Of a stretch of 64,000 nucleotides of DNA, positions 12,290 through 22,057 are shown in pieces; the stretch's first letter is position 1; each line of letters starts with the position of its first letter. This DNA comes from Erodium maritimum (lineage: Eukaryota > Streptophyta > Magnoliopsida > Geraniales > Geraniaceae). The stretch spans positions 62,144,336 through 62,208,335 of the forward strand of contig OY997592.1 of assembly GCA_963921825.1 (NCBI GenBank). The letters run 5' to 3'. The notes below the pieces were generated by a model. That model saw only the letters and a list, made by a program, of their open reading frames with translations, searched no databases and had not been told where the DNA came from. A program made the translations under genes and the position numbers.

Positions 12290-15200
12290 ATGATGGAATC
12301 GGAGGAGGCTGTGAGAAGAAGAGAAGTAGGAGCCATTGAAATAGCGAAGAAGAGATGCAAAGCTGTGATTGATAGAATCGAAGACAACTTGTTAGGTTGT
12401 CCAAATAAAATCACAGATTCATGCCGTCGCACTCTCCTCAGATTGGTTCTCTCCGAGCTCAACTTCCTCTCTACCGCTTCCATCCCACCCCTCAGGTTTC
12501 ATACTTTCCCCTCTCTTCTCACTTAATTTTCTCGCTTTCCAAACACTCATTTTTCTTCATTTTTATTCATTTGAAATGCGTACATTTGTTTCTTTAATTC
12601 TTAGTTGGAAAAGTCCTTAATCCAAGTAATGGTTTTAGCAAGCAAAGTTTCACACATTCACTCCATTTGATCCTAAAAGATAGATGATTTAACCAAATCA
12701 AAAGGTCTAACAGCATATCAGTATATGTAATCACTTAAATTTCGTGAGGAAAGGAGAAACCCATATTGGATTTTGGTCCTAAATTTTGGTTGTAAATGTA
12801 CAATTGTCTTCATCTTGCGAGATCAAAAGTTTACAACAACAGTTCTATTCCACTCCAACCTAAACCCAGCAAGTAGTTTAATGTTTTGTCAGCTTTCTTC
12901 TTGCTTTATGCAATGTAGTAACAGTGACTTCAGTAGACTAGATGCGATTAGCTCTGAATTTGCTTACTAGCTGGAACTGCAGTTATACTTCGATAGAATG
13001 GATTGTGGGTGTTGATGTTTAACCGTTTTAGCTTGTAATGGCAGTGTCAACATTGGCCACCTTGAGGCTGTCGTCCACATTCTTCAACAGCCTTATATCA
13101 CTGGAGTTTCACGTGTTTGCAAGCCTATTCCATTACCACCTGCAAATGCAAATGGGCAGAAAGAGAATAATGCAACTTCTTTAACACACATACACGTTGA
13201 TATAGTTTGCACTCTCAATAAAACCCCAGCATGGATTTTCGTATCTGATAGGAACCCAAAGTATGTTACATGGCAAGGATGCCGTAAAAATAAGGGCTTA
13301 AAATTAAGAATTGAACAAGTCCTTGCTGCAGCTCAGTCATCCCAGACTCTGAAACCTTCATCAATTGTCTTTTTCTTCTCAAAAGGACTTGACGACTTAG
13401 TTCGATGCAAGGTTCAAGAAGCATTTAGTGCCGCGGAGTTGGGATTAAAGTTTTCTGCCTTTGATTATCATCTTTTTGAGGAACCAGAAGATGAGTGGAT
13501 TAACGTGCTGACCAAATCATATCAAGATGCATGTGTCCTTGAGATAAAGGTTGATGCTGTTTCAAGTTCAGAAAATAGGGTTAAGGATAAACTTTTGAGT
13601 CAGAGTGCTCCAGCACCAACACTTTATGGAGAGCTCAGAGAGGCTAATTCGGATGATGCTTTCAGTTCATTCATTTCTCAAATGAAATGTTGTTATCTTG
13701 ATGCAAAAAAATTGGCATCGGTTAAACCAGAGCTGTTGGTCAGTGAAGGTGATCTTATAAATTTTGATACAACAGCATTGATTGCCCTTGTATCTGGAAT
13801 CAGTAATGGTTCTACAGAGAAACTTTTGGCTACGCCAGAGAGCGAATTGAGACAGCGGTTCAAGGGGAATTTTGAATTTGTTATAGGACAGGTGAGTTAT
13901 GACTGCTTTTGAGCTCTACAGCTTTCTTGTTTACAGAGTTAATTAAAAGATCACAACTTCTGTTTTAATTGTTTGTCTCTCTGCGAGCTAACCTCTTCCC
14001 ATTCTTTGCAAGCTTATGCGTTTAATAGTCAATTAGGTGCTGTTAAGACGTATTTGTGGTATAGTAGACCAAAAACATGCTGCATGCATTGCTTCAAATA
14101 TCTGCAAATTAATTTCTGCTAGGGCAGTGTATTCAAATACAATGTTTAATATTGTCAGCAAGTATGACTATGGGACTATCGTTCACCAATGTACAGCTTT
14201 TAAGCCCATTTTCTCCTTAATGCCTCATTTTACCATCTGTGTTGAAAACAAGGTTGTAAAAAGCGTTAGGCGCTAGTCGGGCAGTGAGGACCCCTAGGCG
14301 TAAGGCGGGGACTAGTCGGGGCCTAGGCGGATTTATTTTTTTAATCATTAATAAATATATATTACCCAAATATAATAAAAAATTCAAAATATAAACTATA
14401 TTTGTATAACCTAAAAAAATATCAAGTATCAAAATACAAAAAACTAAACCAAATAATGCTCTCATTTTGACTTTACTCTTTATTTTAATAATAATCTAAA
14501 TTATAATGATTAACCACCAAAGAGGGACACATGCCATATTCTTTCTATCAAGAAATTCAAGACCATTACAAACATATTGTCTCTCTCACCTTTTCATCTC
14601 TTTTTCAAAGGTCCAATTTCACAAACCAGTCCCAAGTTTCCGATTAATCGGATGGGACGGCGAGTCGGATGGTTTTTAGATTTTAGGGCCTAGGCGGGGA
14701 CTTTTACAACCTTGGTTGTAACCTATACCTAAAGTTTGCTGGACAAGTTTGACTGCCATTATCTTTCTAAAATAGGCTGTTTGAAAGATATTGGATATAG
14801 ACAATTTTCACTTTAGCATTTTCAGTGTCATTGTAGATTTGGTTATAGCTTGGAAAAGATAAAATATGTTCAGTTGGAATTTAAACTTGCTCCTCTTTGT
14901 AGGTGATGTCTGAAATTAAAAATCCAATACATGTGGAGTTGGGCGGTGTTATACGTGGAAAAAGTGGCATAATATGTGACACCGTTTATTCAGAGTTTAA
15001 GGAACTGATAGCAATGTGTGGAGGGCCTAATGAGAAGTTGAGAGCTGAACAATTACTGAAACTCCTATTGTAAGTCCTCCCTCTCTCTCTACACGCTCAC
15101 AAACTCCACTGGTTTTTTAGAACTTTGTTATTTTGCTATTATGTTTTATAGTTCGTATAATCTGTGATGCATTTTCTTTTCATCAAAAACCTTTTTTCTT

Positions 15201-16128
15201 TCAACTTCAATGCACCATTTCTCCTCTGAAGTGAATTTCAAGGACCGTTAAATAATTATACCGGTGTTTTCTCTTTTACAACCAGTAAAATATTTTTCTT
15301 TCCCAATTTTTTCCCTGAAAATGGAATAGTTTTTAACTTACTATGGTATGACTACAGTACTGTGATTTCTCAATAGTTTAATTGTCTCATTAGGGTTGTT
15401 AGACTAATGATGCTAAGTTTGTATTGGACTATGTATCAACCAAATAAGTTGATGAGAGAACCATTTTTTTTACAAATAAGCCAAGGTCATTGACTTCGAT
15501 TCAAACAGGACCATAAACCACTTTGCTCATTCAGTTTGTCTTGGACTATGTATCAATCAAATAAGTTGATGAGAGAACCATTTTTTTTTACAAATAAGCC
15601 AAGGTCATTGACTTTTATTCAAACATGACCAAAAACCGCTTTGCTTAATAAGCTTGGTAGTCCTATGATATTCTTTTAAGTGAATTATGATTGGTTGGAT
15701 ATAGGTCTTGAGGAAGATTAGTAGTGTTAGAAGCAACCTTATTCAATGCCTATCTGGCAAATAATTCAATTTTAGCCTATTTCATTGGCAATGATGAAAA
15801 TAAAAATAGAAATTAATGAAATCAATACATGAATGAAACAACCTGAAACAGTCAATGTACACAGCTGACAGTTCATATATGTCGTGATTTCCTGTACTGA
15901 AAAGTTTGAGAATTGGACAGGGTTGTGCCTGATTGTCCTTCAGAACGCATGAAGGCCCTTCCTACAACCAGAAAGCTTGCGCAGAAGAATATAGTCACTT
16001 TTGGAACTGGAGATTATTGGCGTTCTCCAACTTTAACAGCAAATATGGCGTTTGTCAGAGCTATTTCACAGACTGCAATGTCTCTGGCCACAATTGAGCA
16101 TAGACCCCGGGCTTTAACTGGTGATTAA
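12290..16128 (+). CDS. DUF1308 (UPF0415, C7orf25-like) protein, 475 aa
   Basis: Exons: 12290-12495, 13045-13891, 14903-15069, 15921-16128. All introns are GT-AG and total 476 codons. The start is a double ATG (12290 and 12293), giving MMESEEAVRRRE. The protein belongs to the conserved eukaryotic UPF0415/DUF1308 family (human C7orf25). An N-terminal helical part with the IEDNLLGCPNKI stretch is followed by a central region (HIHVDIVCTLNKTPAWIFVSDRNPKYVTWQGC) and a C-terminal domain with LINFDTTALIALVS. It ends RKLAQKNIVTFGTGDYWRSPTLTANMAF. The C-terminal D-T-T-A...D pattern recalls PIN-like nuclease folds, but that is only an impression. The molecular function is not established. It is head-to-tail with the BRO1 gene. 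Confidence 0.93.
14249..14714. mobile_element. MITE-like element in DUF1308 intron 2
   Basis: Terminal inverted repeats CAAGGTTGTAAAA (left, 14249) and TTTTACAACCTTG (right, ends 14714), inner GCTAGTCGG/CCTAGGCGG motifs at both ends, and an A/T-rich centre. The flanking 8-mers GTTGAAAA and GTTGTAAC match at 6 of 8 positions, which could be a decayed 8-bp target duplication (hAT-like). A fragment of the same family is at 45293-45370. Confidence 0.7.
15424..15650 (+). repeat. About 117-bp tandem duplication in DUF1308 intron 3
   Basis: Two adjacent copies contain TTGGACTATGTATCAA, AAATAAGTTGATGAGAGAACC, a T-run, and AAATAAGCCAAGGTCATTGAC. They start near 15424 and 15541 and differ by scattered substitutions. 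Confidence 0.85.
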
Positions 16129-16409
16129 AAATCATCTAATTTCGGCACTTGGTACCTAAGCACGCTCTATGGAGAACTATGTAACAGGTAACATTAAATG
16201 TCGTTTCATGTTCAACCGTATGTACATTTATAGATGGATAGAAAAGTCCATGCACGAACCATGGCAATAGGCTCCTATTACTTTGACTAACTTGAAGGGA
16301 CTTTTGATGCATTTTAATTGATGTAGACTTCTTATATCCAAATTTAGTTGCATTTATCAAGAATTGTGCATCTTGGCAACTTATATCGTTGCACTTTCTG
16401 TAAGTTTGT
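16129..16409. other. 3' flank of the DUF1308 gene
   Basis: Non-coding sequence, probably the DUF1308 3' UTR. No clear repeat. Confidence 0.4.
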
Positions 16410-16600
16410 TTGAAAAGGACGATTTTACCTTAGAAGTTTTAAATTTAAAAGATAGTGAGTAAATAAATCCAGAATTTTCACCTCCTTTAATTTTCTTCCT
16501 CTTTGACATACAAAGAGGAAGAAAATTAAGAGATGGAAATTCTGGATTTTTTAAACATTATTTTTGACCGGGTAAAATTGTCATTTTGAAACAAATTTAC
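16410..16600. mobile_element. Fold-back MITE with long hairpin
   Basis: A near-perfect inverted repeat: arms of about 39 bases (16466-16504 and 16512-16550, from AATCCAGAATTTTCA... to ...TGGAAATTCTGGATT) around a short loop. An outer pair follows: GACGATTTTACC near 16420 and GGTAAAATTGTC near 16571. It lies between the converging 3' ends of the DUF1308 and NHL genes. Confidence 0.75.
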
Positions 16601-16820
16601 ATAAAGTGTAACAAAAAGACAAGGTCAGATGACTTTTTTGCAATTATCAAAGAAGAGGGCTTCATTTGTAAAAGTGAATACATCATGGTACTTTTTTGCA
16701 ACTAACACTGGTAATAAATATGACATCTTTTGAAAAATGGTGTGAAACAAAGAACAGGAGAAATGGTGTACTTTCTTGGCTAGAAACTGTAAATAAACAA
16801 AATCAGAGATGTAGAGAAAC

Positions 16821-17612
16821 TCAAAGCTTCAATCTGAAGCTGCAGTCACTAGCTTTGATACTGATCAAATTGTTTGTAGTCAAGCTGTCCACCACCAGCA
16901 AGCAATGGCCCAGCACCCTGACCTTCTTCAGCTTCATCTTCCCTAGTTTAATTGCAACAGGTGCATCAATCTTGAGGTCTAACGGTATTCGCCCTGTTTG
17001 CTGTTGCTCCTGTAGTGCCTTGAGCAGTGTGGTCCCGTATTGTGAGTGCCCGGTGAGGGACACATCAAGCTTTGTGATGTTCTGGTGACCTTGGTAGAAT
17101 CTTGGGAGCGGCCCTTGGCAGAGCTTGGTGTTGGTGTACCACACACTGAGGTGACTGCCTTTCTCATAGTAAATTCCTATTTTTTTGTTGGGATTGTTGG
17201 CAGTAACTTTGACATCGAATTGGGCGTATAAGGACATGTCGTAGTTGAGGTTGAGGCTGCTTATTTTGAGGCTGTTGATGGAGTATTTAGGAACTTTTGG
17301 TTGGAAGATGAGGAAGAGGATGCCTACGGTGGCTCCAAGCAAGACCAAGAGGAGGACAATTAGGCTGATTGTCCAACATATGACCCTGCACAAACAGCTA
17401 CGATTCTTCTTCTTTGCCAGGGGCATAACAGGAACAACTGGTGGTATATTGGGAGGTTTAACTGGAGGCCGAGCCGGGGCCAGAGAGGCCTTTACCGGAG
17501 GCATTGCCGGAGCCAGAGTGGCCTTTACTGGAGGCATGGCCGGGGGTGGTGGTGAAGGGGTTGGCCTTGGAGCTTCCATGTCAACTGCTGGATGAATCTT
17601 AAGTTCTGTCAT
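16821..17612 (-). CDS. NDR1/HIN1-like (NHL, LEA_2) membrane protein, 263 aa
   Basis: Intronless, as is usual for the family. Residues 1-66 are proline-rich with an imperfect repeat (PAMPPVKATLA, PAMPPVKASLA, PARPPVKPP). A basic KKKNR stretch and a Cys-rich CLCRVIC precede one transmembrane helix at about 78-103 (SLIVLLLVLLGATVGILFLIF). The rest is a LEA_2 domain with the NHL signature NPNKKIGIYYEKG near residue 140 and the downstream YQGHQNITKL motif. It ends DCSFRLKL. It closely resembles Arabidopsis NHL6/NHL25 as I recall them. These are plasma-membrane proteins linked to pathogen response and osmotic or ABA signalling. An alternative start at residue 12 (17579) would remove TELKIHP, which is conserved in the family, so the longer start is preferred. 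Confidence 0.93.
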   Translation of the reverse strand: MTELKIHPAVDMEAPRPTPSPPPPAMPPVKATLAPAMPPVKASLAPARPPVKPPNIPPVVPVMPLAKKKNRSCLCRVICWTISLIVLLLVLLGATVGILFLIFQPKVPKYSINSLKISSLNLNYDMSLYAQFDVKVTANNPNKKIGIYYEKGSHLSVWYTNTKLCQGPLPRFYQGHQNITKLDVSLTGHSQYGTTLLKALQEQQQTGRIPLDLKIDAPVAIKLGKMKLKKVRVLGHCLLVVDSLTTNNLISIKASDCSFRLKL

Positions 17613-18839
17613 TTCTTGGCATGCAAGCTAAAACTGTTGGTATGTATAGATGGAGAGGATGGGTGAGTGTTAAAAGGGGAGGAGGATCTTTGAGCTGAGA
17701 GCCGAAAAGTCTCACCTTCCCTCACCTAATAACATATTAACATAAGGTGGTTGTTGAGCTAGATTATAACAAACCCATTTCAGTTTTATACGGTATAGTA
17801 TGAACCTGCTGTCTACGTGTCCGGATTGCAAATGATCTTTCTTAGCTACATTTACTGCCTCGTGCCATACGAACCCTGAAGACGAGGAAGATGATGATAT
17901 GAAGGAGCCATTGGGTGTCACTTGCGCCAACTCTGATATGTTCGCAATTAATCTCGTGATTAGTGTAAGGTTATGTCGAAAACTCTAGGTCATGACATAT
18001 AATTGGGCCTCTTGAGCACTTATCAGTGTAATTCTCAGCACGCTAACGGTCAAGAACTATTTAAAATAAGGCATGAGTCACGTTGCTTGCTAGGGAAGAA
18101 GAAGAGAAGTCAAGTGAGATGAAGATCCTTGAAGTGGACACCAATTGGAAAGCTTGGACAGAAGAATGAGCAGAATTATTAAACAAGTAAATGAACTCAA
18201 ACTTCTGACTGCTAAGGTTGATAAAATGAAAAATATTCTACTATCGATTCAAAAGAACTTATAGAAACAAGTCTTTCGGGTCGGGCATACCTCGGACAAG
18301 AACAAGGGTTTTGCTTTTGACCTTACATACACTACTATTCCTAAGCCTCACATAAGGGTTGGTGACCACCCAATAGATCTGAAACCGGGGACGATAATTC
18401 AATAGATATTGAAGATGAAGTGGAAGAGGAAATAAGGAAACCGGGAGGTTCCCACAGGCAACTGGAGTTTCAAAGTATCAGAGAAATGTCTTTACAATTC
18501 AAAATGCCATAACTGATTTTTCAAGTGTTTGATGTGTAAAAGAAAAACGTCCTTTGTCGGACGCTATATTGTGCGTGCCTAAATAGTAAGCAGCAGTGAA
18601 GTACTTGGTCAATCGCTCTGGGGGTTTACTATGCATAGTTGACAATTCTATTTGTCGCGATCTAGAGAACGAGAGTTGAGCATCTCGCAATACTTTGTGA
18701 GTTTTGATTGAGTCAAGACTGTTGAAAGGTAGGGGTGGTTTGAAACCAAAAGGGGAAGTGGCCACGAAAATATTGCAGTTTCAGGCTCTTGTGCCTTGAT
18801 GCAACTTATACTAGAATTTGATTTGAGTATATTAAAAAT
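17613..18839. other. Intergenic, no supported gene
   Basis: The first 150 bases are the NHL promoter and 5' UTR. The rest is mixed non-coding sequence with short open frames (for example 17712-17930 and 18499-18765, both -) that I cannot assign. Around 18290-18480 the sequence looks like decayed transposon coding DNA, but no domain is recognisable. Confidence 0.4.
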
Positions 18840-18847
18840 GACGTCTT

Positions 18848-20111
18848 TTTTTTTTATCAACAAAAAAAACAATTTTATTCCACTCGACAAGAAGTACAAG
18901 CAGAAGAAGAGAAAAGCCAGCACAAAGCTGGCAACAACTAGAAAGAAAAAACAGGCCCAGAGGACAAGGGCCGGCCCAAGACCACAAGGGAGGACCAGCC
19001 CAAGCCCAAGGGGAGAGGAAGAGCCTTCGCGAGAGAAACGAGACGCCTCGGGACGAAGCGAGCACGCGTGCAGCTCGGGAACCGCGCGCAGGCCAGCGAG
19101 GGGCACCGAACCGCACGACGCGCACGCGCCAGAGACCACCACCAACCCCGCCGGAGCAGCGACGACCAGAACCACAAAACCGAAAGGAACAGAGGAGTCG
19201 GGGGCCAGCACCCAGGGAAAAACGACCAGAGGAGATCCTGAGGAGAGGGGGAACCGGTGAAGCCGCACGACGGGATGAGGAGGCGGGGGAGCACAAGGCC
19301 CGAGGCGGAGGCGAAGACAGGCCTCAAACCGCGCCGGAAGAAGAAGCTCCTGACGACGAACGCGAGGAACTAGCAGCCACAACCAACCAACAGACCCAAA
19401 GTCCAGAGAGGAGCTTGCCAGGGCCAACACCCGGAGGAAGCGGCGAGCACTCGATCTCCACCGTAACAAGCGGAGGGAGAGATGAGGAGGAGGACCAAGG
19501 GCGTCTGAAGCGAAGAGGTGCGAGCCGGCGGGGTAGGAGAGGGGAGGCGAAGGTGCCTGGCACCGCCGAGGACCACCAAAGCCTAGGGGCGGCGCCGCAC
19601 CACACCACGGAGGTGAGGCGGACGACCAGGGAACCCGGCGGGGCCGCGCAAAACCGAGTCTTCAGGACGAGAGGGGCCAAAGGCCAGAGGAGCTCGACGG
19701 GGCCAACACCCCAAAACGGAGAATCGAGCCCCCGACCACCACCACGACAGCAACATCGAGAGGGGGAGAGGAGAGAACCATCGGACTCGGCAAGGCGACA
19801 CACGCGCGGGCTGCGACGGAGACGGGCCAGGGCGGCAGAGGAGAGGGAGCCAGGGAGGGGATCAGGAGGCAGATCTGAGGGAGACGGGCCAGGGCGGCCG
19901 AGGAGAGGGAGCCAGGGAGGGGATCTGGAGGCAGATTTGAGAAGGCCAAAAGGGGGGAAAAGGAGGAGAGGGGAGGGGGAAAGGGTAAAGGAGAGAGGGC
20001 TTCGCCGGCGACGACCATGGCCGGAGCCGAGGCCGAAGCCGGCGAAGCAAGAGGAGGGCGGAGAGGGCGGCGGGGGGGGGGGGGGGGGGGGAGGGGAAAG
20101 GGTTTCTAGAG
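18848..20111 (-). mobile_element. GC-rich poly(A) retroposon, minus strand
   Basis: Read on the minus strand it ends GTTGATAAAA followed by an A-run (T-run at 18845-18855 on plus). An 8-bp duplication, GACGTCTT, flanks it at 18840-18847 and 20112-20119. The interior is very GC-rich (Pro/Arg/Ser-rich spurious frames on both strands) and has a 20-base G-run at 20072-20091. An approximately 60-bp segment (AGACGGGCCAGGGCGGC...GGGAGCCAGGGAGGGGATC) is tandemly repeated at about 19820-19935. No reverse transcriptase is present, so it would be non-autonomous. Confidence 0.65.
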
Positions 20112-20119
20112 GACGTCTT

Positions 20120-20657
20120 ACGTCCGGATTCATTGACGGTGAATCATTGCCTATTAATGTATAGTGTCACTAGTCTCTTGTTAAAACACAAAAAGACACG
20201 TTTTGGCGAGGTGGTTGATCATCGACATAGACACAAGCAGTCGAGGCTACCCTGGCTAAGAAGATAAGTTTTAGGGTCATGGTTGTCAAGCATGCTTGAA
20301 ATCCTCAATAGAAGAACTAAAGATACGATCTAACATGTTTTGGATTAACCAAATAACAATACTAAATCGATAAAATAGAATTATTTAAGATCGACTAACC
20401 TCCCGTCATAGGCAGCAAACTTGAGAATACTTGAGGATATTGGTTCTAATCCCCCCTCACAACTCTCCTTCAATGGTGTATTTTCTCCGGATTCAGAGTG
20501 CACAATACAAGCCTATAGAGTATATCAAGTGGGTGGGCTTAGGGATCAAAGTCATCATTTTATAGTGCACTTGCTATATCCATCATATAGCTTAGTATTG
20601 ACGACATGCTATATGTAAATCTGATGGAAGATATGAGCACCAATGCATGTCAATTGC
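20120..20657. other. Intergenic, nothing recognised
   Basis: Non-coding, A/T-rich sequence between the retroposon and the Harbinger element. No open frame, RNA gene or repeat was recognised. Confidence 0.4.
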
Positions 20658-20660
20658 TTA

Positions 20661-22057
20661 GAGCATATACATCAAGGAGGGCTAAAGGCTTGAGGCAGGA
20701 TCCTCTACTGACTGGGCTGAATTGTCATCCTGCCCCTCTGAAATGTTGACTGGATAATTAATAATGTTTTTGCTGAATTTGTTAAATCATATTAAATTAA
20801 CAAAATAATAAATAAAATTAATTAATAAATACATAAATTAAAAAACTACAAAACTAATTAATAAACTTGAAATTTCATTAATAATCAAACATTACAATGA
20901 TTTCTAGTGCATCAAATTTATTAAAGGAATCATCTCAGTCGTCCGAATCCGTGTCGTTGTCTGAGCCACGATAATTCACTCCAAACCGAGTCCATATGTG
21001 CTCCATAAGGTCATGTTGGAGTTGTCGATGGGCCTCATCATTGAGGACGCTGACTCGAGCATGCAACTCATCTCGGCATGGCAAGAGCCCTCCTTGATGC
21101 CATCGTTGAGGTGGTGCCCAATCTGGTATTTCCGGAGGGGCCTCGAAATACAATTCGTCATCCCCTGCTTCGTAGCGGTCGTGTTCATCCTCCACAATCA
21201 TATTGTGTAGAATGATACAAGCATGCATCATGTCAGTCAAAGTCGACTTCTTCCACATACGAGCCAACCTTGAGATTATGTGACACCGTTCTTGGAGGAC
21301 TCCAAAAGCTCGTTCAATATCTTTCCCAGCACCTTCTTGGCATTTGGCAAACAACTTCTGTTTGCGAGTATGGGGATGGCGAATCGTCTTCACGAACCAT
21401 GTGGGGTAAATGTCGTCAACTAAATAATACGGGCGGTTGTAGCGACGCCCGTTGAGCTCGTAATGCACGGAAAAGTCACGACCATGGAAAGCGTCGTCGA
21501 ATAAGTGATCGGCATTGAGGATGTTAATGTCGTTGTTTGAGCCAATCATCTCGAAATACGCATGCCAAATCCACGTATCACGGGAAGCAACCGTTTCAAG
21601 CATAATGGTTGGATTCCCGTGATCTCCACGTTCGTGTGCTCCTTGCGATACGACTGGGCAATTCTTCCACTCCCAATGCATGCAGTCAAGACTGCCAATC
21701 ATACTGCGGAACCCTCGGTTGTGCCCCGACTCGAGTAATCGTTGCATGTCCGCCTCATTCGGCTTCCGCAGGTATTCCTCTATGAAAACCTTAATAATGG
21801 CTATACATAAACGTATAACACATTTAAGTATATTACTTACCCCCATACGTAGTGTGTCGTCCAATGAATCGGCGAAGTACCCGTACGCTAGCATTTGTAT
21901 CGCGGCGGTGCACTTCTGGTGCGTTGATAACCTCATTCGTCTCACACCATCCGGCTTCTGCACAAAATAATCGTCATGAGCCGCTACCGCGCCCATAACC
22001 CGTAAAAATAATGGTCTGGACATGCGAAATCGACGCCTAAACAGTTCGGGCCCATAG
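20661..22057 (-). mobile_element. PIF/Harbinger transposon, interrupted by gypsy LTR
   Basis: The left end has TTA (20658-20660), the typical 3-bp PIF target duplication, followed by GAGCATATACATCAAGGAGG, which resembles PIF-type terminal repeats (GAGCATCTCC-like). The element is cut at 22057 by the start of the Ty3/gypsy LTR. The other half, with the partner terminal repeat, was not found to the right of the gypsy element. Confidence 0.8.
20935..22057 (-). pseudogene. PIF/Harbinger DDE transposase (DDE_Tnp_4), N-terminus lost
   Basis: A continuous minus-strand frame ends at 20935. It begins at the LTR junction with YGPELFRRRFRM and includes YGYFADSLDDTLRMG. The DDE catalytic triad is visible: Asp in GSLDCMHWEWKNCP, Asp in GSNNDINIL, Glu in DIERAFGVLQ. 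The family motif ACIILHNMIVEDEHD follows and the C-terminus is acidic. About 375 residues of genuine transposase remain; upstream codons to 22176 are antisense LTR sequence and not part of the protein. These transposases cut the element ends and insert at TWA sites, usually with a separate Myb-like partner, which is not present here. The core looks undamaged, so the inactivation seems recent. Confidence 0.9.

Noticed and set aside
17712..17930. 72-aa minus-strand frame with a Ser run
   Set aside because: No conservation or splice context that I can recognise. Too short to support.
19324..20164. Long open frames of about 250-270 aa on both strands of the GC-rich block
   Set aside because: High GC with few stops, Pro/Arg/Ser-rich products, no domain, and the region is inside a poly(A) retroposon. 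Both strands cannot be genuine.
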